This document shows, piece after piece, positions 1 to 5,437 of a DNA stretch of 8,661 nucleotides (positions within the stretch are counted from its first letter, which is position 1; each line of letters opens with the position of its first letter). Origin of the DNA: JBOFZL01 sp051655155 (GTDB lineage Bacteria > Bacillota > Clostridia > Peptostreptococcales > Filifactoraceae). Under the pieces are notes generated by a model that saw only the letters and a program-made list of their open reading frames with translations, ran no database searches and was not told where the DNA came from. The position numbers and the translations under genes are program-made. The DNA lies in assembly GCA_051655155.1 (NCBI GenBank), contig JBOFZL010000045.1, positions 1-8,661 on the forward strand, in the 5' to 3' direction.

Positions 1-51
1 AACATAATTATTTATAATATAATTTTTAACAGTTATTTTTTCATTATACAA
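1..51 (-). CDS. 5' end of a further operon gene, TTG start (partial)
   Basis: A perfect AGGAGG (57-62) lies 5 nt before a TTG codon at 51-49, only a few bases after the permease stop codon. The frame stays open for 17 codons to the window edge, reading (M)YNEKITVKNYIINNYV. The only nearby ATG (44-42) is in another frame and hits a stop after two Lys codons, so TTG is the likely start. The strong ribosome binding site and tight spacing suggest a further co-transcribed gene, possibly a second permease or accessory transport protein, but 17 residues cannot identify it. The gene is truncated by the window, not broken. Confidence 0.45.
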   Translation of the reverse strand, partial: MYNEKITVKNYIINNYV

Positions 52-69
52 AATGACCTCCTAATTAGC

Positions 70-681
70 TTAACCATTCATATTAATAGAAAGTAAATTA
101 ATTAGTATAAAATTGATTACTACACAAATCATCAAAATAATACCACACAATATTAAATCAATATCTAGTGAACCTAAAATTACACCATATTTAAAAAATA
201 ATAACATAATCGCTAACATAAAATATGGTGTCAACTGAGTTTTAGAATAATCTAATTTATAATTTAAAACTAAATATATTGTATTATAAATTATACAAAC
301 ACTTGATATTAGTAATATGCTACTATAGCTAAACATATATTTATAATCTATAAAACAACTATAAAGTATATATTGAGTAATTTGAGAAATAATCATTCCT
401 AATATGATACACAAATATGATAATAAATTTTTTTCTATAATTAAACTTTTTTGAGAAATAGGAAGCGAACTGATAAACACTTTTGTAGAATCATCATCTT
501 CCATATAACAAAGTTTGCCTACTGCAAATGAAAACAGCAATGATGGACACATCACTAATGAAACTAAATAATATTTATTACCATCATATTGTATTGTAGA
601 AAAAAAAATAGCTACAAATATTCCTATGATAATATTTTTTTTATTTAAAACTACACTTTTTTTTAATAATTTTATAATCAT
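70..681 (-). CDS. ABC-2-type membrane permease (203 aa)
   Basis: Predicted integral membrane subunit of an ABC exporter, partner of the ATPase encoded just upstream (gap of 24 nt; AAGGAG before the ATG). It has about six hydrophobic segments near residues 15-31, 38-60, 85-107, 119-140, 150-170 and 175-197. Between the second and third is a charged cytoplasmic stretch (MEDDDSTKVFISSLPISQKS, residues 60-79). This resembles the 'D-x-x-x-x-LP-[IV]-S-[RQ]-K' segment of small ABC-2 permeases of the ABC2_membrane_5 type; that family placement is from memory. In context it would export or give self-protection against the two peptides made by this operon, in the position of TrnG in thuricin CD. It carries no peptidase domain. 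Specific substrate is inference; membership of an ABC-2 transporter is well supported. Confidence 0.8.
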   Translation of the reverse strand: MIIKLLKKSVVLNKKNIIIGIFVAIFFSTIQYDGNKYYLVSLVMCPSLLFSFAVGKLCYMEDDDSTKVFISSLPISQKSLIIEKNLLSYLCIILGMIISQITQYILYSCFIDYKYMFSYSSILLISSVCIIYNTIYLVLNYKLDYSKTQLTPYFMLAIMLLFFKYGVILGSLDIDLILCGIILMICVVINFILINLLSINMNG

Positions 682-705
682 AAAGTCGCTCCTTGTTTAA
701 AATCA

Positions 706-1419
706 CTAAACTAATCCATAAATTTCTTTTATATAATTATCTACTTTTTTATATTTATCCATAATTTCAATTGTTTTTTTATAACTTATTATTTTCCCAT
801 TTTTCATAAAAATCAAATTATCAGATATTTTTTCTAAATCTTCTGTAATATGTGATGAAAATAATAGTGCAGAACCATTTTTATTCACGTATTCACGTAA
901 TAGATTCAAAATTTCATACCTGATAATAGGATCTAAACCAGATGTAGGTTCGTCCAACAATAATAAATCAGGAAAATGAGAAAGACTTAATGCTATAGAA
1001 AATTTAACTTTCATCCCTTTTGAAATATTGTTCATTTTTAAATTTTCATCCATTTCAAATTTATTCATTAAACTTAAAAAATATTCTTCATCCCATTTAG
1101 AATAAAATTGACTATATATTATTTTTATCTCTTTTAAACTTATATTTGGAAAAAAATTAAGCTTCTCTCCAACATATCCTATATTCATTCTATATTTATT
1201 ATTATTATCTTTTTCTATATCATTGCCATTAAATAAAATTTCACCTGAATCTTTATTTATTATCTTAAGAATTGATTTCATAGTTGTACTTTTACCAGCA
1301 CCATTCTTTCCTATTAAACCAGTCACTTCACGCCGATTCAAAAAAAATGATATATCTTGCAGTTGAAATTCATCATATTTTTTATTAAGATTTTTTATTT
1401 CTAAAACTTTATCAATCAT
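706..1419 (-). CDS. ABC transporter ATP-binding protein (237 aa)
   Basis: ATP-hydrolysing subunit of an ABC exporter. Walker A is GKNGAGKST (37-45). The Q-loop region reads GYVGEKL, with Glu85 where Gln is usual. The signature is ISKGM (132-136), a divergent LSGGQ as in YtrB-like exporters. Walker B is LLLLDEP (152-158), the D-loop SGLD (160-163) and the switch His is H190 (SSH). Length matches a stand-alone exporter ATPase, with no fused membrane or C39 peptidase domain. An AGGAG-type site (1426-1431) lies 6 nt before the ATG, 19 nt after the small membrane peptide gene. With the permease downstream it forms a two-gene transporter. By position and partner genes it is likely to move or expel the modified peptides, similar to TrnF/TrnG of thuricin CD; general drug or peptide efflux is the alternative. 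Confidence 0.92.
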   Translation of the reverse strand: MIDKVLEIKNLNKKYDEFQLQDISFFLNRREVTGLIGKNGAGKSTTMKSILKIINKDSGEILFNGNDIEKDNNNKYRMNIGYVGEKLNFFPNISLKEIKIIYSQFYSKWDEEYFLSLMNKFEMDENLKMNNISKGMKVKFSIALSLSHFPDLLLLDEPTSGLDPIIRYEILNLLREYVNKNGSALLFSSHITEDLEKISDNLIFMKNGKIISYKKTIEIMDKYKKVDNYIKEIYGLV

Positions 1420-1438
1420 ATTATATCTCCTAAACTAT

Positions 1439-1612
1439 TTATTTATGCTTGTTTTTTATATTTCTAATTGCTAATAATACAGAAAAAAACAATATAAATA
1501 TAATTTTATATATATAATCAGCACTAAATACATCATTATTTGATAAGAGAGAAACTATACTTATCGAGCATGACAGAATAAAAAACTCTTTTAGTATACT
1601 GGTAATTTTCAT
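1439..1612 (-). CDS. Small two-helix membrane peptide, candidate immunity protein (57 aa)
   Basis: Short ORF starting MKITSILKEFF and ending in a basic tail (RNIKNKHK). Two hydrophobic segments lie near residues 8-24 and 36-50, separated by a polar turn containing SNNDVFSADY. This gives a hairpin membrane topology with a positive C-terminus. AGAGG (1619-1623) overlaps the stop codon of the upstream radical SAM gene and is 6 nt before the ATG; the ABC ATPase gene follows after 19 nt. The tight fit supports translational coupling and a real gene. I do not recognise the family. Small hydrophobic peptides between maturation and export genes are typical bacteriocin immunity proteins, and thuricin CD has one (TrnI), so immunity is a reasonable inference. 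A transporter accessory subunit is the alternative. Confidence 0.7.
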   Translation of the reverse strand: MKITSILKEFFILSCSISIVSLLSNNDVFSADYIYKIIFILFFSVLLAIRNIKNKHK

Positions 1613-1621
1613 AAAAAACCT

Positions 1622-2866
1622 CTATTCTACATTGCAATTAACATAATCATATAAATTATCAACAGATTTAGTATTTATAGCAGAACAATCTACACAAGCA
1701 TATCTATACGAACATCTTCCACATTTCTTTTTTTTACTTTTTGTTAGTATTTTCAACTCTTTGTAGTCATAATTATTTCTTAAAATATCAGCTATTGCAT
1801 TTTTATTATCTAGTTGTCCATAACTAACAAACCTTGACATAATACAAGGATATATATTTCCATCATAACTTATTGCAATTATTTTAGAATAACAAGGATG
1901 ATTATATTTTAAATAACCAAAATTACTTAGATTTGATTTTTTCAACTTATTATTATATTTAGAAAATATCTTAGAATATCTATCTGAATAATGAACATTT
2001 TGCGGGATAGAACTTAAAATATCCAAGTTAAATTTAATATCCATACCTTTTAAAATTGATATGTACTCATCCAATTCATTTTCATTATATTTACTAACAA
2101 TAAAAATAACATTAAATTTTATGCCATTATTTTTTAATATATTTAATAACTCTAAATAATCAAAGTCATTTTCTATCCCTAACAACTCTTTATTATTTTT
2201 AAATTTTACTATTTGAATTGTTAAACTAACATCATACTCTATAAAAAGATCAAGCATTTCTCTATTTATATACATACCATTGGTATATATATTTACATCA
2301 TTTATTCCATTTTTATTTGAAAATTTTATAATTTCTAAAACATCGTTCCATAAAATTAAAGGTTCGCCTCCAAATATTCTAATAGAATTGCAGCCTAAAT
2401 GTTTGGATTCATAAATATATTTTGAATAATTTATTTTTTCCTCTAATCTTTTCTGTTCTGAAATATTCCATTTTTTACATCCTGTATGTCTAAAAACATT
2501 ATTAGAAAAACTATCACAAAAAACACAATTAAAATTACAATCATTTGTAATATTAATATGTAATGTAGAAAATAAAATTTTATTTATATTCAATTTTATA
2601 AAAAAATCAGTATCTCCCCAATATGTGTTTTCAATGCCATTTATTTGTTCTGTAAATTCTCCATACATATTTAAATCTAATTGCTTGTAAAATTCATAAT
2701 TAGACTCATTAACCATTTTGCTAACTCTATTCTTTTTTATAATATTCAATTGAAATTCTGACAATTCTATAATATCTCCAGTAAGAGTATTATACAAGCA
2801 ATTATTAAAATCACCTTCTATAAAATGAGTTGTTGGAAATAATTCAAAGTATTTTTCGTTTAACAT
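1622..2866 (-). CDS. Radical SAM/SPASM peptide maturase, second of two (414 aa)
   Basis: Predicted sactipeptide synthase that cleaves S-adenosylmethionine to form Cys-to-alpha-carbon thioether links in a precursor peptide. Numbered from the ATG at 2866: the SAM cluster motif is CNFNCVFC (C110, C114, C117) and the GGEP motif is at 166-169. The C-terminal SPASM region has C325, G336 and C341, then C382, C385, C391 and C394, and a final C411, enough to ligate auxiliary Fe-S clusters. The first ~90 residues lack cysteine ligands and probably hold a leader-binding (RRE/PqqD-like) region; that part is inference. An in-frame ATG at 2878 overlaps the upstream stop, but an ideal Shine-Dalgarno lies inside those codons, so the inner start is preferred. 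It is TrnC/TrnD-like by context. Which precursor it modifies is unknown. Confidence 0.92.
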   Translation of the reverse strand: MLNEKYFELFPTTHFIEGDFNNCLYNTLTGDIIELSEFQLNIIKKNRVSKMVNESNYEFYKQLDLNMYGEFTEQINGIENTYWGDTDFFIKLNINKILFSTLHINITNDCNFNCVFCDSFSNNVFRHTGCKKWNISEQKRLEEKINYSKYIYESKHLGCNSIRIFGGEPLILWNDVLEIIKFSNKNGINDVNIYTNGMYINREMLDLFIEYDVSLTIQIVKFKNNKELLGIENDFDYLELLNILKNNGIKFNVIFIVSKYNENELDEYISILKGMDIKFNLDILSSIPQNVHYSDRYSKIFSKYNNKLKKSNLSNFGYLKYNHPCYSKIIAISYDGNIYPCIMSRFVSYGQLDNKNAIADILRNNYDYKELKILTKSKKKKCGRCSYRYACVDCSAINTKSVDNLYDYVNCNVE

Positions 2867-2871
2867 TTTTA

Positions 2872-2876
2872 CCTCC
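2872..2876 (-). promoter_or_regulatory. Ribosome binding site deciding the second maturase start
   Basis: GGAGG sits 5 nt before the ATG at 2866-2864. The alternative ATG at 2878-2876 overlaps this site and shares a base with the upstream TAA (TAATG). The first four codons of the longer reading (MEVK) would therefore be the ribosome binding site itself, so translation most likely starts at 2866. Confidence 0.75.
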
Positions 2877-2877
2877 A

Positions 2878-4326
2878 TTAATCAAAAATATTTGGTGTAT
2901 TTACTATTTCAGTATATATAAAACTCATAGCTCGCCTGAAAGACTCTTTTCTATTTGAGCAAAACGCTTTGTTAAATTGTATCTTATTATCCTTAATAAA
3001 ATGTATATAACACACATCACAAAGCCTTACTACTGAACAATTTGAACAATATTCCTTTCTTATCTTATAAAATTCATCATAAACATTTTTTACTTTATCC
3101 AAATCAACCCCATTATAAATATTGCCTACACTTAACTCTTGATTAGCTTTTTCACAAATATATATTTCTCCATCTGGATCAACACATAATTTATCACCAA
3201 TAGCACAAGCACTGCCTTGATACAAATTTCTAACTCCTTTTTTTCTATTTTTGATTATGTTGTAAGAATTAAATATACCTTTTACAGATTGTGGAATTCT
3301 ATCAATTTTTACAAACCCATTATCATCTTTGTTAAGCAAATAATACTTTTCAAACAAATTAATTATACTATTATTATAAATACTTTTCTCTTTATTCGTA
3401 TTGTATTTATCATAATAATTTGTATCAATATCATAAATTTTATTATAGACAACATTCAAATCCAGTATATCTCTTTTCAATTCTTCAAAAAATCTCACAA
3501 CTCCATCCATATCCGTGTAATCGTCAAAACAACAAGTTATTGTTATAGGAAGCGTATTGCCATATTCTACCCTTTTTTCGTTATATTTTCTTATATTAGA
3601 AATTATTTCTTGGTGTGTTTTTTTCCCTTTTATACCAACTCTATTTCTATTATGATTACTTTCATTTCCATCTAAGCTAAACGAAACTAGAAAATTGTTT
3701 TTAGCTAAAAAATCTATAATTTTATCATTCATAACAGTTCCATTTGTTGTTAACATATACTGAACATCATTTAAGTTTAATGAATTAATATATTCCACAA
3801 CATCTTGTATCACTTTAAAATTCATCAATGGCTCTCCACCATAAAAATTTATTTTTATTAAGTCTTCATACCCATGCTCTAACTTTAGCTTATGAAAATC
3901 CAAAAAAATATTTACAGATTTTATAGCTACGTCGCTGTTAAGTCGCTTAGATGAATATGTTTTTTTATCTTCATAACAATCGGAATATATACAATATTTA
4001 CACCTTAAATTACAATCTTCAGTTGTTATCAAAATTAAATGCGATGAAAAACCTGAAAATAAATTATAATTTACACCCTCATCAGTAAATGATAATTCAT
4101 TAAAAGCACCTCCAGCTCTTAATAAGTTAATGTAACTATATTCCTTTTCAATTAATTCTTTATCAGATTCATTTTCTTTAACTAATTTTAAAAGTTGTTC
4201 ATCATTTATATAAGGGTTAAAAATAAAAAATTCAGTATATTTTCCATTTCTAATTACAATACCAGATGAATTATCAAAAATTAATTTTCTTCCATCTTTA
4301 GTTTGAAATTTAAGTATATTAGCCAT
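2878..4326 (-). CDS. Radical SAM/SPASM peptide maturase, first of two (482 aa)
   Basis: Predicted sactipeptide synthase acting in the cytoplasm on the precursors encoded immediately upstream. Residues 1-90 form a Cys-free N-terminal region, probably a leader-recognition (RRE) domain. The SAM-cluster motif is CNLRCKYC (C105, C109, C112) and the GGEP motif is at 163-166. The C-terminal SPASM region has C374, G386 and C391, then C427, C430, C436 and C439, and C456; C381 is an extra cysteine. This is the order expected of a seven-cysteine SPASM enzyme binding two auxiliary 4Fe-4S clusters. The ATG at 4326 has only a weak, distant site (AAAGG about 12 nt upstream), and a hairpin precedes it, so it is probably expressed below the precursors. 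It lies 77 nt after the second precursor. A ranthipeptide-type beta/gamma linkage is an alternative chemistry. Confidence 0.93.
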   Translation of the reverse strand: MANILKFQTKDGRKLIFDNSSGIVIRNGKYTEFFIFNPYINDEQLLKLVKENESDKELIEKEYSYINLLRAGGAFNELSFTDEGVNYNLFSGFSSHLILITTEDCNLRCKYCIYSDCYEDKKTYSSKRLNSDVAIKSVNIFLDFHKLKLEHGYEDLIKINFYGGEPLMNFKVIQDVVEYINSLNLNDVQYMLTTNGTVMNDKIIDFLAKNNFLVSFSLDGNESNHNRNRVGIKGKKTHQEIISNIRKYNEKRVEYGNTLPITITCCFDDYTDMDGVVRFFEELKRDILDLNVVYNKIYDIDTNYYDKYNTNKEKSIYNNSIINLFEKYYLLNKDDNGFVKIDRIPQSVKGIFNSYNIIKNRKKGVRNLYQGSACAIGDKLCVDPDGEIYICEKANQELSVGNIYNGVDLDKVKNVYDEFYKIRKEYCSNCSVVRLCDVCYIHFIKDNKIQFNKAFCSNRKESFRRAMSFIYTEIVNTPNIFD

Positions 4327-4356
4327 AAATAATTTTAACCTTTCTTGTTTTTTAGA

Positions 4357-4387
4357 AGAAGCTATGATCTAATTAATCATAGCTTCT
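4357..4387 (-). repeat. 12-bp perfect hairpin between precursor and maturase genes
   Basis: AGAAGCTATGAT (4357-4368) and ATCATAGCTTCT (4376-4387) are exact inverted repeats with a 7-nt loop. In the minus-strand transcript the stem is followed by UCUAAAAAACAAG, not a U-run, so it is not a classic terminator. It sits 16 nt after the second precursor stop. It is well placed to protect the 3' end of a short precursor mRNA, or to act as a processing or partial read-through point that keeps enzyme levels below peptide levels. Confidence 0.8.
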
Positions 4388-4403
4388 ATTGCGTTAAATA
4401 AAT

Positions 4404-4565
4404 TTATATAGCTGTTGCAACTGCTGCGACAGCTGAAGTATATCCTCCACCCATTACACAAAAAGTTCCACATCCTATTACACAAGCCCAGTTCCCACCA
4501 ATTTCGTAAATTTCCTCTAAACCAACATCTTCCTTTTCATTAATAACCTTTAAATTACTTTCCAT
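4404..4565 (-). CDS. Sactipeptide precursor, Trn-beta-like (53 aa)
   Basis: Precursor of one half of a probable two-peptide sactibiotic. The acidic leader (residues 1-23) contains LEEIYEIG and ends at a GG pair (23-24). The core from G24 is 30 residues, with cysteines at core positions 5, 9 and 13 (GNWACVIGCGTFC), then a Gly/Ala/Val-rich tail. Core residues 21, 25 and 28, the thioether acceptor positions in thuricin CD, are Ser, Ala and Thr. The C-G-T-x-C step and Gly17-Gly18 match Trn-beta as I recall it, while GN at the start and CVIGC match Trn-alpha. AAAGGAT (4574-4580) lies 8 nt before the ATG, and the gene follows the first precursor after 27 nt. The two leaders share D/E-E-I-Y-[DE]-[VI]-G-G, so both are probably read by the same recognition domains. 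Confidence 0.93.
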   Translation of the reverse strand: MESNLKVINEKEDVGLEEIYEIGGNWACVIGCGTFCVMGGGYTSAVAAVATAI

Positions 4566-4592
4566 ATTATAACATCCTTTCTAAAAGTATTA

Positions 4593-4757
4593 TTAGCTCA
4601 TTGCCAAAGTGGCTACAACCATAGGTGCACCTATCATTTCAGTTATTATGCATCCTCCTGTACATGCAATATAACAACCTATATTTCCTCCAACATCATA
4701 AATTTCATCTACAATAGGATCGTTGCTTACTATTGCCAATTCTACGCTTTCACTCAT
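4593..4757 (-). CDS. Sactipeptide precursor, Trn-alpha-like (54 aa)
   Basis: Precursor of the other half of the probable two-peptide sactibiotic. The leader (1-23) contains VDEIYDVG and ends at GG (23-24). The core from G24 is 31 residues with cysteines at core positions 5, 9 and 13 (GNIGCYIACTGGC). Positions 15, 17, 19 and 20 (I, E, I, G) match Trn-alpha of thuricin CD as recalled. By the same numbering the acceptors would be Ala21, Val25 and Leu28, all aliphatic, unlike Ser/Thr/Thr in Trn-alpha. The ATG at 4757 has GAGGTG about 7 nt upstream. The frame is open back to a TTG at 4847, but that extension has no ribosome binding site and gives an atypical leader, so it is rejected. It is transcribed just ahead of the second precursor. 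Confidence 0.93.
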   Translation of the reverse strand: MSESVELAIVSNDPIVDEIYDVGGNIGCYIACTGGCIITEMIGAPMVVATLAMS

Positions 4758-4862
4758 ATTTTCACCTCTCTTCTCTTTATAATTATTCAAAAAATTTATT
4801 ATGAAATCATTTTCACAATAATATTTTGCGAATTTTAAATTACTCAAAAACTACATTAAGTT

Positions 4863-4890
4863 AATATATTCTTATGATAAAACTCCACAA
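4863..4890 (-). promoter_or_regulatory. Possible internal promoter before the peptide precursors
   Basis: TTGTGG (4885-4890) and TATATT (4863-4868) are separated by 16 bp in the 159-nt gap between the pheromone gene and the first precursor. It would give extra transcription of the precursors alone. In such AT-rich DNA a match of this quality can occur by chance, so this is weak evidence. No terminator hairpin is visible in the gap, so read-through from the pheromone gene is also expected. Confidence 0.3.
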
Positions 4891-4916
4891 AATATAGTTT
4901 AAAATCCTATTCAAAT

Positions 4917-5075
4917 TTATTTTTGTTGGGTAATCTCCAAACCACTATTCATATTTTTTCTCTTAGGCTGATAAAAAAATGTCGTACATTTTGAAGAAAG
5001 CTCTTTACCAGCATTAACATCCTTATCTACAATATTTTTTAAAATTTTTAATGCTTTCTTTTGAATGTTTTTCAT
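4917..5075 (-). CDS. agrD: AgrD-like cyclic thiolactone pheromone precursor (52 aa)
   Basis: Precursor of a secreted autoinducing peptide, processed by AgrB and sensed by AgrC. Residues 1-20 (MKNIQKKALKILKNIVDKDV) form a basic amphipathic helix, followed by a short linker and C30-T-T-F-F-Y-Q-P-K. The Cys plus four residues followed by an aromatic-Q-P-K/E motif is the layout of clostridial AgrD peptides, where a five-residue thiolactone is cut before [HY]QP. The predicted pheromone is cyclo-CTTFF with a thioester from Cys30 to the Phe34 carboxyl; any N-terminal tail is unknown. AAGGAG (5082-5087) is 6 nt before the ATG. The gene is 362 bp from agrB, beyond a terminator, and 159 nt before the peptide precursors. 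The C-terminal extension (MNSGLEITQQK) is less acidic than in the staphylococcal AgrD. Confidence 0.85.
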   Translation of the reverse strand: MKNIQKKALKILKNIVDKDVNAGKELSSKCTTFFYQPKRKNMNSGLEITQQK

Positions 5076-5090
5076 CGTACTCTCCTTAAT

Positions 5091-5340
5091 TTAATAAAAT
5101 TACAGTTACTAAGAATATTATCTTGTCAGCTATCTTGATTAATTATACACTACTATTTTTTTTGATAATTTCAATAGCTATTACAGAAATAAGCAAAACA
5201 TCACAGAAAAAATCAAAATTTATACTTTATCATTAATCATGATTATTATAAATTTTCATAGAAAAGTATGATAACTTCAAAAAATATGTTAGGACAAAAA
5301 ATATTAATTAAAAATATATAATGGATTAATCTAAAATAAT
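5091..5340 (-). promoter_or_regulatory. Regulatory gap upstream of the pheromone/sactipeptide operon
   Basis: This gap has no ORF worth calling and lies between the agrB terminator and the agrD ribosome binding site, so it must hold the operon promoter. Candidates on the minus strand are TATAAT at 5142-5147 with no good -35 at normal spacing, TATAAT at 5245-5250, and TTGTCC (5292-5297) 18 bp from TATCAT (5268-5273). The lack of a -35 at the 5142-5147 box would fit an activator-dependent promoter. A 12-bp palindrome TAATCATGATTA is at 5234-5245, and direct repeats are at 5180-5208. Which element is used is not decidable by reading. Confidence 0.5.
5180..5208 (-). promoter_or_regulatory. Direct repeats, candidate AgrA (LytTR) boxes
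   Basis: TTCTGTGAT (5208-5200) and TTCTGTAAT (5188-5180) match at 8 of 9 positions and start 20 bp apart, about two helical turns. LytTR regulators bind 9-bp direct repeats spaced about 21-22 bp apart on one DNA face. On the opposite strand both read ACAG-A-A, related to the ACAGTT core of known AgrA boxes. They end 33 bp before the TATAAT at 5147-5142, a position suited to activation. A further TACAGTT is at 5101-5107. Confidence 0.4.
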
Positions 5341-5342
5341 TT

Positions 5343-5391
5343 AAAAAAATTCAACCTGCATATTGTAGGAATCCCCTCATATATACAGGTT
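5343..5391 (-). terminator. Intrinsic terminator after agrB
   Basis: AACCTGTATAT (5391-5381) pairs with ATATGCAGGTT (5363-5353) in the minus-strand transcript, with one G-U pair. A small inner AGG/CCT stem can form in the loop. The stem is followed by GAA and seven T residues (5349-5343). The plus strand also has a T-run after the stem, so it may work both ways. It ends the agrA-agrC-agrB unit 46 bp after the agrB stop and separates it from agrD. Confidence 0.85.
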
Positions 5392-5437
5392 TTTACACTT
5401 TAAAATCTAATAATTTTTTTGTATCAATATGGGAAAG

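Noticed and set aside
3217..3675. 152-codon plus-strand open frame
   Set aside because: Lies fully inside the radical SAM/SPASM gene on the opposite strand, has no good ribosome binding site, and its Ile/Phe-rich composition is what the antisense of AT-rich coding DNA produces.
4357..4387. Hairpin after the second precursor as a full intrinsic terminator
   Set aside because: No U-run follows the stem in the minus-strand transcript, and the downstream maturase has no visible promoter of its own.
4404..4757. Precursors as lanthipeptides or two-peptide class II bacteriocins
   Set aside because: No lanthionine synthetase gene is present. The C-X3-C-X3-C cores with adjacent SPASM enzymes, and the close match to Trn-alpha/beta, fit sactipeptides better.
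4758..4847. N-terminal extension of the first precursor from a TTG at 4847
   Set aside because: No ribosome binding site before the TTG, whereas the internal ATG at 4757 has GAGGTG at good spacing and gives a leader matching the second precursor.
4917..5075. The 52-aa peptide as a third sactipeptide precursor
   Set aside because: It has only one cysteine, no GG leader end, and an amphipathic N-terminus with Cys-x4-aromatic-QPK, which is the AgrD pattern.
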